Shown here: piece after piece, positions 51,883-60,361 of the stretch
Numbering within the stretch: position 1 is the first letter of the stretch
Layout of the letters: the number at the start of each line of letters is the position of its first letter
NCBI GenBank assembly: GCA_036522155.1
Contig: DATDGI010000158.1
Span: 1-64,000, forward strand
Source of the DNA: UBA9676 sp036522155
GTDB lineage: Bacteria; Actinomycetota; Actinomycetes; Streptosporangiales; Streptosporangiaceae
Direction of reading: 5' to 3'
DNA: 64,000 bases
The notes under the pieces: generated by a model
Seen by the model: the letters and a program-made list of their open reading frames with translations, nothing else
Told to the model about the DNA's origin: nothing
Database searches by the model: none
Position numbers and translations under genes: made by a program

Positions 51883-51927
51883 CCTGAAAAGCGGAAGGTC
51901 GGCGGTTCGACCCCGCCCCTGACCACC
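51883..51927 (+). repeat. att copy C (tRNA-Phe 3' end)
   Basis: Identical to 34478-34522 over 45 bp and lacking a tRNA 5' half. It closes the second element (about 9.9 kb from copy B). CTGAGCAGCGCAAACG at 51942-51957 repeats the arm sequence found after copy A. Confidence 0.9.
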
Positions 51928-52223
51928 GAGTCTCTGTCGCGCTGAGCAGCGCAAACGGCCGTTATGGGCTCCCGTGGTTGTTAATGGGAGGCCCGCCCAA
52001 GCCCGCTCTTGTCTGCTGGGCGCCGCACGCTATCGCACGCGGATCGCACGGCCGTGACCTCTGCTTGCAAAGATCGTTCACGCGGCGACCCGACGTGGCC
52101 TGCTGCTGGCGGGAGGCCGCTAACGCATCTCTGAGGTTGACCGCGATTGACTGCGGGTTACCTTCCGATGGGGCACGCAACAGGCACGACCAGGCCGATC
52201 AGCGCAGGAACCAGCAGGTTGGG

Positions 52224-52991
52224 TCACGCTCGATTTGGTCCGGGTCCGGCGCCGCTTAGCGCGTGCTCAACCCAGATGTTGGGTTCTACGTAGACAGCAT
52301 GGTCGTGTTCCGCATCGCAGTGCACGGGGACCAGCGCCTCTGGCACGATCACGTCGCCGGTACGGTCGAATGGCAGTCCGGTCCATTCCCGCCACTGCGC
52401 GAGCGAGCCAGCCATGACCATAGATGCTGGCGCTACCTGCCTGATCTTCCCGCCGGTTCTTACGTGTACTCGTAGCCACGGGTCGGCGGGCAAGCCGTCT
52501 TCTCGCACCATCGTGATGTATTTGGCCATCGGCAGAGTCGGATACCGGTGCTTGCCGGTTGGCCGCACGGGGGCCACCAGCCGGGTTAGCCCGGCGTCCC
52601 GGGCCGCGTCACGGAGCGCGGCTAGCATCCGGTGGGACAGGCCGCTTCCCCGGTATGGCTGCCCGACCGCGATTTCCACGGCGGAGGCGGTGTCTGGCGC
52701 GCGGTCGGCAAGCCGGTCGCTGAACGCCCATATCATCGCCCAGTCGAGGCCGCCGTCTGGCAGGGCGCCCCGGCCCGGCAGGTCAAAAGTGAACGCCATC
52801 GCCCGGCCGGTGGCGGCGACCGCGCCGCTGTCATCCGTTGCCACAGCGCACAAGTGGGGAAAGGTGCCCGCGACTTGCCCGAAGAAGGCGTTCATCACCG
52901 GATCAGCTCGCATGAACTCCGGCCAGTTGGAATCAACCTCGTACACGCGGTCAATCAGATCGGGTCGCTCGCTGAGGCGATGAATTATCAT
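52224..52991 (-). CDS. GNAT-family acetyltransferase
   Basis: 255 residues from ATG 52991 (GTG 53021 is an alternative). The acetyl-CoA loop is VEIAVGQPYRGSGLSHRMLAALRDAARDAGLTRLVAPVRP, with QPYRGSG as the Q-x-x-G-x-G type pyrophosphate loop. The N-terminal half has MNAFFGQVAGTFPHLCAVATDDSGAVAATGRAMAF strands. The tail after residue 170 is a family-specific extension. It is the only gene between att copies C and D, so it may be cargo of a very small or deleted element. Confidence 0.82.
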   Translation of the reverse strand: MIIHRLSERPDLIDRVYEVDSNWPEFMRADPVMNAFFGQVAGTFPHLCAVATDDSGAVAATGRAMAFTFDLPGRGALPDGGLDWAMIWAFSDRLADRAPDTASAVEIAVGQPYRGSGLSHRMLAALRDAARDAGLTRLVAPVRPTGKHRYPTLPMAKYITMVREDGLPADPWLRVHVRTGGKIRQVAPASMVMAGSLAQWREWTGLPFDRTGDVIVPEALVPVHCDAEHDHAVYVEPNIWVEHALSGAGPGPNRA

Positions 52992-53207
52992 GTCGGTCCT
53001 GACTCTTACCCGTATGTCCACGCGATCTTGCGGAAGGCCTATGGGCGGGTCCCGGCGAGGCTACACCAGCCCGTTCCAGATCTGGACTGCTGGCCGCGCA
53101 TGGCAACGCTGCGAAGCTTCCGAAGACGATCGTGGTGAAGCACTGATGTCGCACGCAGATCGCACGAACAGGCCCGGGGCAGGGCTGACCTGCGCAGGCG
53201 CGACCCG

Positions 53208-53251
53208 CTGATAAGCGGAAGGTCGGCGGTTCGACCCCGCCCCTGACCACC
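53208..53251 (+). repeat. att copy D (tRNA-Phe 3' end, one mismatch)
   Basis: CTGATAAGCGG replaces CTGAAAAGCGG; the remaining bases to CCTGACCACC are identical to the tRNA-Phe copy. The sequence after it, CTTCTGACCTGCGAGAACG, recurs near 45932, suggesting this is the original chromosomal right flank of the tRNA. Confidence 0.88.
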
Positions 53252-53567
53252 TTCTGACCTGCGAGAACGTGCGGGTCGTGAGTGTCTGTGCAGTGCACCC
53301 CAGGAAGGACAGCCTTCCGCCTCCGCCACCGCCCGGGAACTTGATGAGCTGCCCACCCTGGTGTCGGCGGGGCATGGGTGGGTCTCACGCGCGTGATCGG
53401 TATGGGTTTCCCGGCCTGGAACGGTTCGCGCTTTCCTGAGACGGCAAGGCAGGCGGACGCTCCCACACGGTGGTACTACCGCTGGTCAGGCACGCGGCGA
53501 TCGGCGGCTGGATTGTCACCAGATTCCGGTGATGCCGTCTCACCTGCCAGGGCCTGACCATCGAGGC
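53252..53567. other. Gap between the att array and the aldo/keto reductase
   Basis: No gene with support. It probably contains the promoter of the reductase gene and the chromosomal right flank of the integration site. Confidence 0.45.
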
Positions 53568-54428
53568 ATGGAGCCACGACGTCATGTTCTCGGGCCGGTC
53601 ACCGTGTCTCGCATTGGCTTCGGCGCGATGCAGCTGCCAGGTCCGGGGGTATTCGGTCCGCCGCGCGACCGCACAGCGGCCATCGCCGTCCTGCGCCGCG
53701 CGGTGGCGCTCGGCGTCGATCACATCGACACCGCCCAGTATTACGGCCCCGGCGTCGCCAATGAGCTGATCCGCACGGCGCTGCATCCCTACCCTGCAGG
53801 GCTGGCCCTGGTCAGCAAGGTCGGCGCGCGCCGGGATGCATCGGGCGGTGTGCTGCGATACGACCGGCCACCCGAGCTCCGGCAGGGAATCGAGGACAAC
53901 TTGCGGAGCCTGGCCGTCGACCACCTCACCGTCGTCAATTTGCGCCTGATGGACGGCGCCCTGCCCGGCCAGTACTTCGATGACCAGCTCGCCGCCATGG
54001 TGGCGGCGCGCGAGGATGGCCTGATCGGCGGCATCGGCCTCAGCAACATCACGACCGCCCACCTCCGCCGCGCGCTGGCGATCACCGACATCGCCTGCGT
54101 GCAGAACCTGCTGAACCTGGCCGACCGGCGGTCCATGCCGGTACTCGAGGAGTGTCACGCCCGCGGCATCGCTTTCGTGCCGTTCTTCCCGCTCGGCTCC
54201 GGCTTCGCCCGCGCCGGCAACCTGGTCCGGGCCAGCCCAGCGGTTGCGGCCACCGCCGCCCGCCTGCGCTGCACGCCCGCCCAGGTGGCACTGGCCTGGC
54301 TGCTGGACCTGCGGCCAGAGGTGCTTTTGATCCCCGGCACGTCCTCGATCAGCCATCTCGAGGAGAACATGGCCGTCGCGAATATCGGGCTCGATTCGGA
54401 AGCCCGCGACCTCCTCGGCCAAAGCTGA
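53568..54428 (+). CDS. Aldo/keto reductase
   Basis: 286 residues from ATG 53568 (GTG 53529 and ATG 53532 are longer options). The (beta/alpha)8 signature is GVDHIDTAQYYGPGVANELIRTAL (catalytic Asp and Tyr), ALVSKVGARR (Lys), and a C-terminal cofactor segment LLDLRPEVLLIPGTSSISHLEENMAVANI, which binds NADPH. The usual catalytic His strand (LLHW) is VVNLRLMD here, so the proton-relay position is altered. It resembles YdbC-like AKRs of actinomycetes. Confidence 0.9.
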   Translation: MEPRRHVLGPVTVSRIGFGAMQLPGPGVFGPPRDRTAAIAVLRRAVALGVDHIDTAQYYGPGVANELIRTALHPYPAGLALVSKVGARRDASGGVLRYDRPPELRQGIEDNLRSLAVDHLTVVNLRLMDGALPGQYFDDQLAAMVAAREDGLIGGIGLSNITTAHLRRALAITDIACVQNLLNLADRRSMPVLEECHARGIAFVPFFPLGSGFARAGNLVRASPAVAATAARLRCTPAQVALAWLLDLRPEVLLIPGTSSISHLEENMAVANIGLDSEARDLLGQS

Positions 54429-54515
54429 CGGGAAGTGAACCACGTCCGTTCGGATAAGAAATCACTCTCCAGAGCGGGCGGCGCGCCTTGGGCTTGCCGG
54501 CGGCGAGCCTCTTGT

Positions 54516-55157
54516 TCATGGCTGCGGGGCATCGGTCTCCCCTGCTGGCAGGGACCGCCCAGCTTCCTCGCCTTGGTCTGCGCCGAGTTGCCGGGCGATG
54601 GCCTGCAGCGCGGCGGCGAGGTCCGCGGCGGCCGGGGCCCGGTCGGGGTCGATGAGCCACTGGACAAGGACGCCGCTGAGCAGCGCTTGGTGCAGGGAGC
54701 CGACCGCCCGCGCGACCCTGTGGTCGTCATCGTCGGGCTCTAGGCCGTAGAGGGCGCTCGCCCACAGCGACCGGCCGTCTTCGAGTCCCTGGGCCACTCC
54801 CGCCCGGATCTGGGGGTCGTGCTGCGCCACGCCGAACACGTCGAACGTGGCCCGCCACACTTCTGGGTTGGTGCGGAAGGAGTCGATGATGTGGGCCCAG
54901 AACCGCTGGAACCGTTCCAGTGCGGGTCCTCCCGGGCCGGCGTCGGCGCTCATGACCTGCCGCATCTCGGCGCCGAAGTCCTCCATGGCCTGGAAGACCG
55001 CCGCGTTGAGCAAGGCCTGGGTTGAGCCGTAGTGGTAGCCGATGGAGGCGAGGTTGGTGCCGGAGGCGGCCACGATGTCACGGGCGGTGGTCCGCGCGTA
55101 TCCCTTCTCCCGCAGGCACCGGACCGCGCCGGCGAGCAAGTCTTCCCGATGGCCCAT
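54516..55157 (-). CDS. TetR-family regulator
   Basis: 213 residues from ATG 55157. The HTH is REDLLAGAVRCLREKGYARTTARDIVAASGTNLASIGYHYGSTQALLNAAV, a textbook TetR N-terminus; the rest is the ligand-binding helical domain. It is divergent from the FAD monooxygenase, with three operator half-sites in the spacer, one overlapping the monooxygenase -10. It therefore most likely represses that gene and releases it on binding its substrate. Confidence 0.94.
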   Translation of the reverse strand: MGHREDLLAGAVRCLREKGYARTTARDIVAASGTNLASIGYHYGSTQALLNAAVFQAMEDFGAEMRQVMSADAGPGGPALERFQRFWAHIIDSFRTNPEVWRATFDVFGVAQHDPQIRAGVAQGLEDGRSLWASALYGLEPDDDDHRVARAVGSLHQALLSGVLVQWLIDPDRAPAAADLAAALQAIARQLGADQGEEAGRSLPAGETDAPQP

Positions 55158-55178
55158 GAAGCCAGCCTAGCAGACGAT

Positions 55179-55221
55179 CTATACAAATGTCCTATACAGA
55201 TGTCATAGACATATGTATAGT
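55179..55221 (+). promoter_or_regulatory. TetR operator and leaderless -10 of the FAD monooxygenase
   Basis: CTATACAGATGTC (55192-55204) and GACATATGTATAG (55208-55220) form a near-perfect 13-3-13 dyad, and a third copy CTATACAAATGTC directly precedes it (55179-55191). TATAGT at 55216-55221 inside the last arm is a good -10, seven bases before ATG 55229, so repressor binding would block it. Confidence 0.82.
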
Positions 55222-55228
55222 CCGGGGT

Positions 55229-56410
55229 ATGGATCACAACCGGGACATCCTGATCTCCGGCGCCAGCGTCGCCGGGCCCGCCCTCGCCTGGTGGCTGAGC
55301 CGGCACGGCTTTCACCCCACGGTCGTAGAACGGGCGCCGCGCCTGCGCGGCGGCGGTTATACGGTCGACTTCCGCGGCGCCGCCCACCTGAGCGTACTGG
55401 CCAAGATGGGCCTCCTGGACGCGGTCAAGGCCAGGCAGACCCGCCTGTCCCGCATCACCATCGTCGACCAGCAGGGCCGGCCGGTGGCGCGGATGCCCGC
55501 CCACGTGTTCGCCGGCGATGTCGAGATCCTGCGCGGCGACCTGGCCCAGATCCTGTACGAGTCGACCCAGGGCACCATCGAGTACCTCTTCGGCGACTCG
55601 ATCACCCGCCTCGACGAGCGCCCCAGCGGCGTGCACGTCTGGTTCGAGCGCTCCCAGCCCAGGACGTTCAGCCTGGTCATCGGCGCCGACGGCCTGCACT
55701 CCAATGTGCGCGCGCTGGCATTTGGCGAGCATGACCGGTTCATCGAAGACCTTGGCCTGTGCGTGTCGGTCTTCTCCATGCCGGGCTCGTTCGGGCTCGA
55801 TCACGCGGGGCTGCTGTGCAGCGTGCCGGGGCGGACCGCAGGGGTGTTCAGCGCCGGGGACAACCAGGCGATCGCGCAGCTGTACTTCGCCGCGCCCGGC
55901 GTCAGCTACGGCCGCGGCGACACCGACCGGCAGAAGCAGATCGTGGCCGAGGCGTTCGCGGGCATGGGGTGGCGGGTGCCGGAACTGCTAGCGGCCATGG
56001 AACAGGCGCCCGACTTCTACTTCGACACCATCAGCCAGGTGCACCTGGACAGCTGGTCGGCCGGGCGGGTCGCGCTCCTCGGCGACGCGGCGTGCGCGGC
56101 CGGGCCCGGCGGCAACGGCACCGGCAACGCCGTCGTCGCCGCCTACGTGCTGGCGGGCGAGCTGGCCATCACCGGCGGCGACCACCAGGCCGCTTTCGCG
56201 AGGTACCAGCGGCTGCTGCGGCCGTACGTGGCCAAGGGCCAAAAACAGGCACGCGGCGCCATGGGCTTCCTCGCACCACCCACCCCGAAGAAGATCGCCC
56301 AGCTCCAGCGGTTTTACAAGATGCTGCCCTACCTGCCGGTCAAGCACCTGATGAAACACCTGACCACCCGCACCGCCACCGGCATCAAGCTCGCCAGCTA
56401 CTCCCGCTAG
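55229..56410 (+). CDS. FAD-dependent monooxygenase (TetX/PHBH-like)
   Basis: 393 residues from ATG 55229. The dinucleotide motif is ILISGASVAGPALAWWLSRHGFHPTVVERAPRLR (GxGxxG variant GASVAG), followed by FSLVIGADGLHSNVR and SAGRVALLGDAACAAGPGGNGTGNAVVAAYVLAGEL, the GD motif of class A flavoprotein hydroxylases. The divergent TetR and its operator recall tetracycline-modifying TetX and other drug-inactivating oxygenases. A leaderless start is likely. The substrate is unknown. Confidence 0.92.
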   Translation: MDHNRDILISGASVAGPALAWWLSRHGFHPTVVERAPRLRGGGYTVDFRGAAHLSVLAKMGLLDAVKARQTRLSRITIVDQQGRPVARMPAHVFAGDVEILRGDLAQILYESTQGTIEYLFGDSITRLDERPSGVHVWFERSQPRTFSLVIGADGLHSNVRALAFGEHDRFIEDLGLCVSVFSMPGSFGLDHAGLLCSVPGRTAGVFSAGDNQAIAQLYFAAPGVSYGRGDTDRQKQIVAEAFAGMGWRVPELLAAMEQAPDFYFDTISQVHLDSWSAGRVALLGDAACAAGPGGNGTGNAVVAAYVLAGELAITGGDHQAAFARYQRLLRPYVAKGQKQARGAMGFLAPPTPKKIAQLQRFYKMLPYLPVKHLMKHLTTRTATGIKLASYSR

Positions 56411-56556
56411 AACCTCAAGCCGGCGCAGTCATCTCTCCCACAATCACGCCGGATGGCCGATTCGGCAGCTCGTGCCGACGTTAGGTCGGGGCGTGCTGGT
56501 GTCGAGGTCGCCGATGTTCGGGGTTGTCGCCGGGGTCGTGACCTGCTTCGGACGCT

Positions 56557-56994
56557 TCAGCTGAGCTGCTCGGCCAGCGCGACGATGATGCCCTCGGGGC
56601 CGCGGACGTAGCAGAGCCGGTAGCTGTCCTCGTACTGGTCCAGCTCGCCAACGAGTTCGGCGCCATGGGCATGCAGGCGGGCAAGGACGTCCTCGATGTC
56701 TTCGACGGCGAACATGATGCGACGTATGCCCAGCGTGTTCGCCGGTGCGTTCGGCTCAGCGCTGACCGCCGTCGGCGTGTGGAACTTCGTCAGCTCAAGC
56801 CGGCCGTGGCCGTCCGGAGTCCGCACCATTGCGATGTCGACCCGGACACCGTCGAGCCCGACGACGCGGTCCACCCACCGTCCCTCGACTGCCGCCTCCC
56901 CCTCCAGCTCCAGACCGAGTTCGACGAAGAACGCGGTGGCAGCCGCGAGGTCGTCGACAACAACGCCGACGTGATCCATCCGCTGGATCGTCAT
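56557..56994 (-). CDS. VOC family protein (glyoxalase-like)
   Basis: 145 residues. MTIQRMDHVGVVVDDLAAATAFFVELGLELEG opens the first VOC module with a His metal ligand; the second module has IRRIMFAVEDIEDVLARLHAHGAELVGELDQYEDSYRLCYVRGPEGIIVALAEQL with Glu near PEGIIV. The HxH/E pattern suits a glyoxalase or dioxygenase. It is a single gene convergent with the monooxygenase. Confidence 0.9.
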   Translation of the reverse strand: MTIQRMDHVGVVVDDLAAATAFFVELGLELEGEAAVEGRWVDRVVGLDGVRVDIAMVRTPDGHGRLELTKFHTPTAVSAEPNAPANTLGIRRIMFAVEDIEDVLARLHAHGAELVGELDQYEDSYRLCYVRGPEGIIVALAEQLS

Positions 56995-57215
56995 GTCCTC
57001 AAGCGTAGCGACCCGGATGGTTCCAAGCTTTGGCGGCTCATCGTCGGGCTCGGTGGCTGCCGGCTCTTACTGGCCCCGGGGCCCCCAAGCTGACCCGAAG
57101 TGTGCAAGGCGGCGGCCGTGCTGCGACTGTCAACGCGTGCTGTGACCGCCTTGCCGGGCCGTCCTGGTCTGCCGCGGTGAACTGGCACTGGTGTGCGTGC
57201 AGCGGCAGACGCATT

Positions 57216-58187
57216 ATGAGGAGAATGTTGCCGTGCTGGAAGGTCCTTCGCGCAGCATGCCTTGGGCTAGCTGTGCTTTGTGCCGCGTGCACGAGCTCAG
57301 GCAACTCTGTCCCACCCGATCAAGGACGAGCGACTGGACACCCTGGCACCGCCATCACAGTGGGATCGTTTGACTTCCCCGAGAGTGTCTTGCTCGCCTA
57401 CCTCTACGCGGATGCTCTCGCCGCGAAGGGCTTTCCGGTCCGGGTCTTGCCGAACCTGGGCACCCGCGAATTGGTGGACCCGGCTCTCATGAATGGGCTG
57501 ATCCAGCTTGTCCCCGAATACGCGGGATCGGCACTGGATTTCATGAGCCTGGGGCGGGTGCACGCGACTTCGAGCGCGGCGGCAACCTACCGGTCCCTGA
57601 CCCGGTCGGCGGAGCGCCGCGGTCTTGTGGCAGCGCAGCCAGCCCCCGCGCAGGACGCCAATGCGATCGTGGTGACCGCGGCGACAGCTGCCCGCTATCA
57701 CCTGCGATCGATCGCTGACCTGATGAGTGTTGCACCAGGCCTGGTGTTCGGCGGCCCGCCCGAATGCCGGGAGCGCGCCGACTGCCTGCTTGGGCTGGAG
57801 CGAAGCTACGGGCTGCGCTTCAAGGCCTTCACGCCGACCGACGCCGGTGGCCCGCTCACCCTGCAGGCGCTGGATTCAGGCCAGATCGGCGTGGGGCTGC
57901 TGTTCACTACCGATCCGAGCATCCCGGCGCAGCACCTGGTCATCCTGGCCGACGACCATGCCCTGCAGCCGGCCGAGAACGTCACTCCCCTTATCCGCCG
58001 GAGCACTATGGACCGGTACGGTACTCGGCTGATCGCCACGCTCGACGCTGTTTCGGCCCGCCTGTCCACCGGCACGCTGCGCTCACTGGACGCACAGGTG
58101 GAACTCGCCGGGCTGGACCCCCGCAGCGTGGCTGACGGCTGGCTGCGCGCGCAGGCGCTGATCCCGGCAGACCCGGGTGCGCCGTGA
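57216..58187 (+). CDS. Osmoprotectant-type (OpuAC-like) substrate-binding lipoprotein
   Basis: 323 residues from ATG 57216. A signal peptide ends in LAVLCAAC (lipobox). The mature part is of the choline/glycine-betaine binding type: ITVGSFDFPESVLLAYLYADALAAKGFPVRVLPNLGTRELVDPALMNGLIQLVPEYAGSALDFMSLG. No permease or ATPase gene is near. It is translationally coupled by a GTGA overlap to the PAP2/kinase fusion, so it probably works with that operon. Confidence 0.85.
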   Translation: MRRMLPCWKVLRAACLGLAVLCAACTSSGNSVPPDQGRATGHPGTAITVGSFDFPESVLLAYLYADALAAKGFPVRVLPNLGTRELVDPALMNGLIQLVPEYAGSALDFMSLGRVHATSSAAATYRSLTRSAERRGLVAAQPAPAQDANAIVVTAATAARYHLRSIADLMSVAPGLVFGGPPECRERADCLLGLERSYGLRFKAFTPTDAGGPLTLQALDSGQIGVGLLFTTDPSIPAQHLVILADDHALQPAENVTPLIRRSTMDRYGTRLIATLDAVSARLSTGTLRSLDAQVELAGLDPRSVADGWLRAQALIPADPGAP

Positions 58188-60361
58188 CCGAGAACGCTGA
58201 GCGCACCACAGCCCCGCCCAGCCCGCCGACGGGCCCCAGCATCCAGCGGGCACGCCGCCAGCGCCGCCCGACCGGTGCACCCCCGCCGCTGCCGCATCCG
58301 ATCACCATAAGCACCACGGCGTGGCTCCTGCTGGTGGTTGTCATCCTGACCGCCGCGTTCCTCATCTCGGAGCAGACGCCCTGGCTCCGGCAGGGTGATG
58401 GGGCCAGCACGTGGTTCCTGCGCCTGCTTGCGGGCGTGCGGACGCCGTGGCTCACCGATGTCGCCACCGTGATCAAGGCGGCTGGCTCGGGCTGGGGAGC
58501 CACTGCGGTCGGGCTGTCGGTGGTCGTGCTGACCATGATCTTCCGGCGCTGGCGGCACCTGCTGGTCTTCGTCTGCAGCCTCTTCTTCCTGGTGACCGTC
58601 GGCCAGTGGATCTACAACGGGCTGTCGCGGCCGCGCCCCTATGGTGTGCACATCATCGGCAGCTGGGGCGGGTACTCAGCGCCGTCTCCTCCCGTTGCCA
58701 CGCTGACCATCTTCCTCATGGGCGCCGTTTACTGCCTGGTCGTGCCGGGCCGTCCGCGGACCTACGCCAAGATCGCGGCCGGCGTGATCATCGCCGTGTT
58801 CTGCCTGGCCCGCCTGTACCTGGCCGTTGATCACCCCGACGATGTGATGTTCGGCGTCGCGCTCGGGGTGGCGATACCGGTCACCGCGTTCCGGTTCTTC
58901 ACCCCCAACGAGGTGTTCCCGGTCGTCTACCGGCGGGGCCGGACCGCCCATGTCGATGTCAGCGGCCGGCGTGGCGAGGCGATCCGGACGGCGCTGCGTG
59001 ACCAGCTCGGGCTGACCGTGCTCGAGATCAAGCCGGTCGGCCTGGAATCGTCGGCCGGCTCAACCCCGCTGCGGCTGCGCGTCGAAGGGGGCCAGGAAGA
59101 GTACCTGTTCGCCAAGCTGTACACGCAGGGACACGTCCGTGCTGATCGCTGGTACAAGCTCTGGCGGACCATCCTGTACGGCGCCCTGGAAGACGAGCAC
59201 CCCTTCCAGACGGTGCGCCGGCTGGTCGAATACGAGGACTACGCCCTCCGTCTGCTGCAAGACATCGGGGTCCGCACGGCCAGGCCCTACGGCATCGTCG
59301 AGATCACCCCCCAGCGCGAGTACCTGCTCGTCACCGAGTTCTTCGCCGGCGCCGCCGAAATCGGCGAAGCCGACATCGATGACGAGGTGATCGACCAGGG
59401 GCTGCTGCTGGTCCGCAAACTCTGGGACGCAGGGATCGCCCACCGCGATATCAAGCCGGGCAACCTCATGGTCCGCTCGGGGGAACTGCTGCTGATCGAC
59501 GTGGCCTTCGTCCAGGTCCGCCCGTCACCCTGGCGGCAGGCGGTCGACCTGGGCAACATGATGCTGGTACTCGCCGTGCGCACCGACCCGGAACGGGTCT
59601 ACCGGCAGGCGCTGCATTACTTCACCGCGAACGAGCTCGCCGAGGCGTTCGCCGCCACCCGGGGCGTGGCGAGCCCGACACAGCTGCGTGCGTTCATGAA
59701 GCGGGACCCACGTGACCTGCTTAGCGTGTTCCGTGCCCTGGCGCCTCCCCGGGAGCCGATCGTGCTGCAGCGCTGGGGCATCTGGCGGGTCAGCCTGGCC
59801 GTCGCGATGCTCGTGGCCACGGTCATCGTTGTCGTCATCGGCGGCAGGGCGTTCTTCCCGGCGGAGGATATCGGGGCCTACCCGCCGGTGTGCGGCACCG
59901 GCCACTCGATGATCCTGGCTGCTCAGGCGGTCCCGTCGGCGGCGCTGGTGCCCTGCGTGGCCGCGCTCCCGTCGGGCTGGCACGCTGGCGGCGCCGACAT
60001 CGCCAGCGGGCACGCCAGATTCTGGCTGGACTCCGACCAGGCCGGCATCCAGGCGGTGACGATCACCCTGACCGCGACCTGCGACACGTCCGGCGCCCAG
60101 CAGATCCCCTCGGACCAGCCGGGCACGAAACGGTTCGAGCGCCCACTCAGCCTGCGCCCGCGGTTCCAAGACCTGCGCTTCTACACTTTCCCCGGTGGCT
60201 GCGCCACCTACGCGTTCAGTTTCGCGCCCGGCCAGTCTTCCCTCCTCGCCATCCCAGTCGACGGCGCGGTGTCGTTCGTGGCCAGGGCCAGGCTCGTGGC
60301 CCACGTCAGGAACACCGAGGGCCTGGCGCTGTGCGGGCGGGGTGCGCCATGCCCGGGATGA
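58184..60361 (+). CDS. PAP2-like membrane domain fused to a protein-kinase-like domain and an extracellular C-terminus
   Basis: 725 residues from GTG 58184. Residues 45-240 are a PAP2-like six-helix domain with RPRPYG near 149 and ARLYLAVDHPDD near 209; the PSGH motif is replaced by PSPPVA near 168, so the phosphatase His is missing. Residues 300-520 are a kinase fold: Lys311 in LFAKLYT, HRDIKPGNLMV at 420-430 and Asp439 in LIDVAF, so it looks active. A membrane helix follows near 535-553, and the last 170 residues would be outside. Coupled to its neighbours by GTGA and ATGA overlaps. Confidence 0.8.
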   Translation: MTENAERTTAPPSPPTGPSIQRARRQRRPTGAPPPLPHPITISTTAWLLLVVVILTAAFLISEQTPWLRQGDGASTWFLRLLAGVRTPWLTDVATVIKAAGSGWGATAVGLSVVVLTMIFRRWRHLLVFVCSLFFLVTVGQWIYNGLSRPRPYGVHIIGSWGGYSAPSPPVATLTIFLMGAVYCLVVPGRPRTYAKIAAGVIIAVFCLARLYLAVDHPDDVMFGVALGVAIPVTAFRFFTPNEVFPVVYRRGRTAHVDVSGRRGEAIRTALRDQLGLTVLEIKPVGLESSAGSTPLRLRVEGGQEEYLFAKLYTQGHVRADRWYKLWRTILYGALEDEHPFQTVRRLVEYEDYALRLLQDIGVRTARPYGIVEITPQREYLLVTEFFAGAAEIGEADIDDEVIDQGLLLVRKLWDAGIAHRDIKPGNLMVRSGELLLIDVAFVQVRPSPWRQAVDLGNMMLVLAVRTDPERVYRQALHYFTANELAEAFAATRGVASPTQLRAFMKRDPRDLLSVFRALAPPREPIVLQRWGIWRVSLAVAMLVATVIVVVIGGRAFFPAEDIGAYPPVCGTGHSMILAAQAVPSAALVPCVAALPSGWHAGGADIASGHARFWLDSDQAGIQAVTITLTATCDTSGAQQIPSDQPGTKRFERPLSLRPRFQDLRFYTFPGGCATYAFSFAPGQSSLLAIPVDGAVSFVARARLVAHVRNTEGLALCGRGAPCPG

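Noticed and set aside
42006..53251. Extra tRNA-Phe genes at copies B, C and D
   Set aside because: Only the 3' half is present; the acceptor 5' strand, D arm and 5' anticodon stem are absent, so no cloverleaf can form.
57030..57215. 62-residue N-terminal extension of the binding lipoprotein
   Set aside because: It would place a long Arg/Trp-rich segment before the signal peptide; ATG 57216 directly precedes the signal sequence and lipobox.
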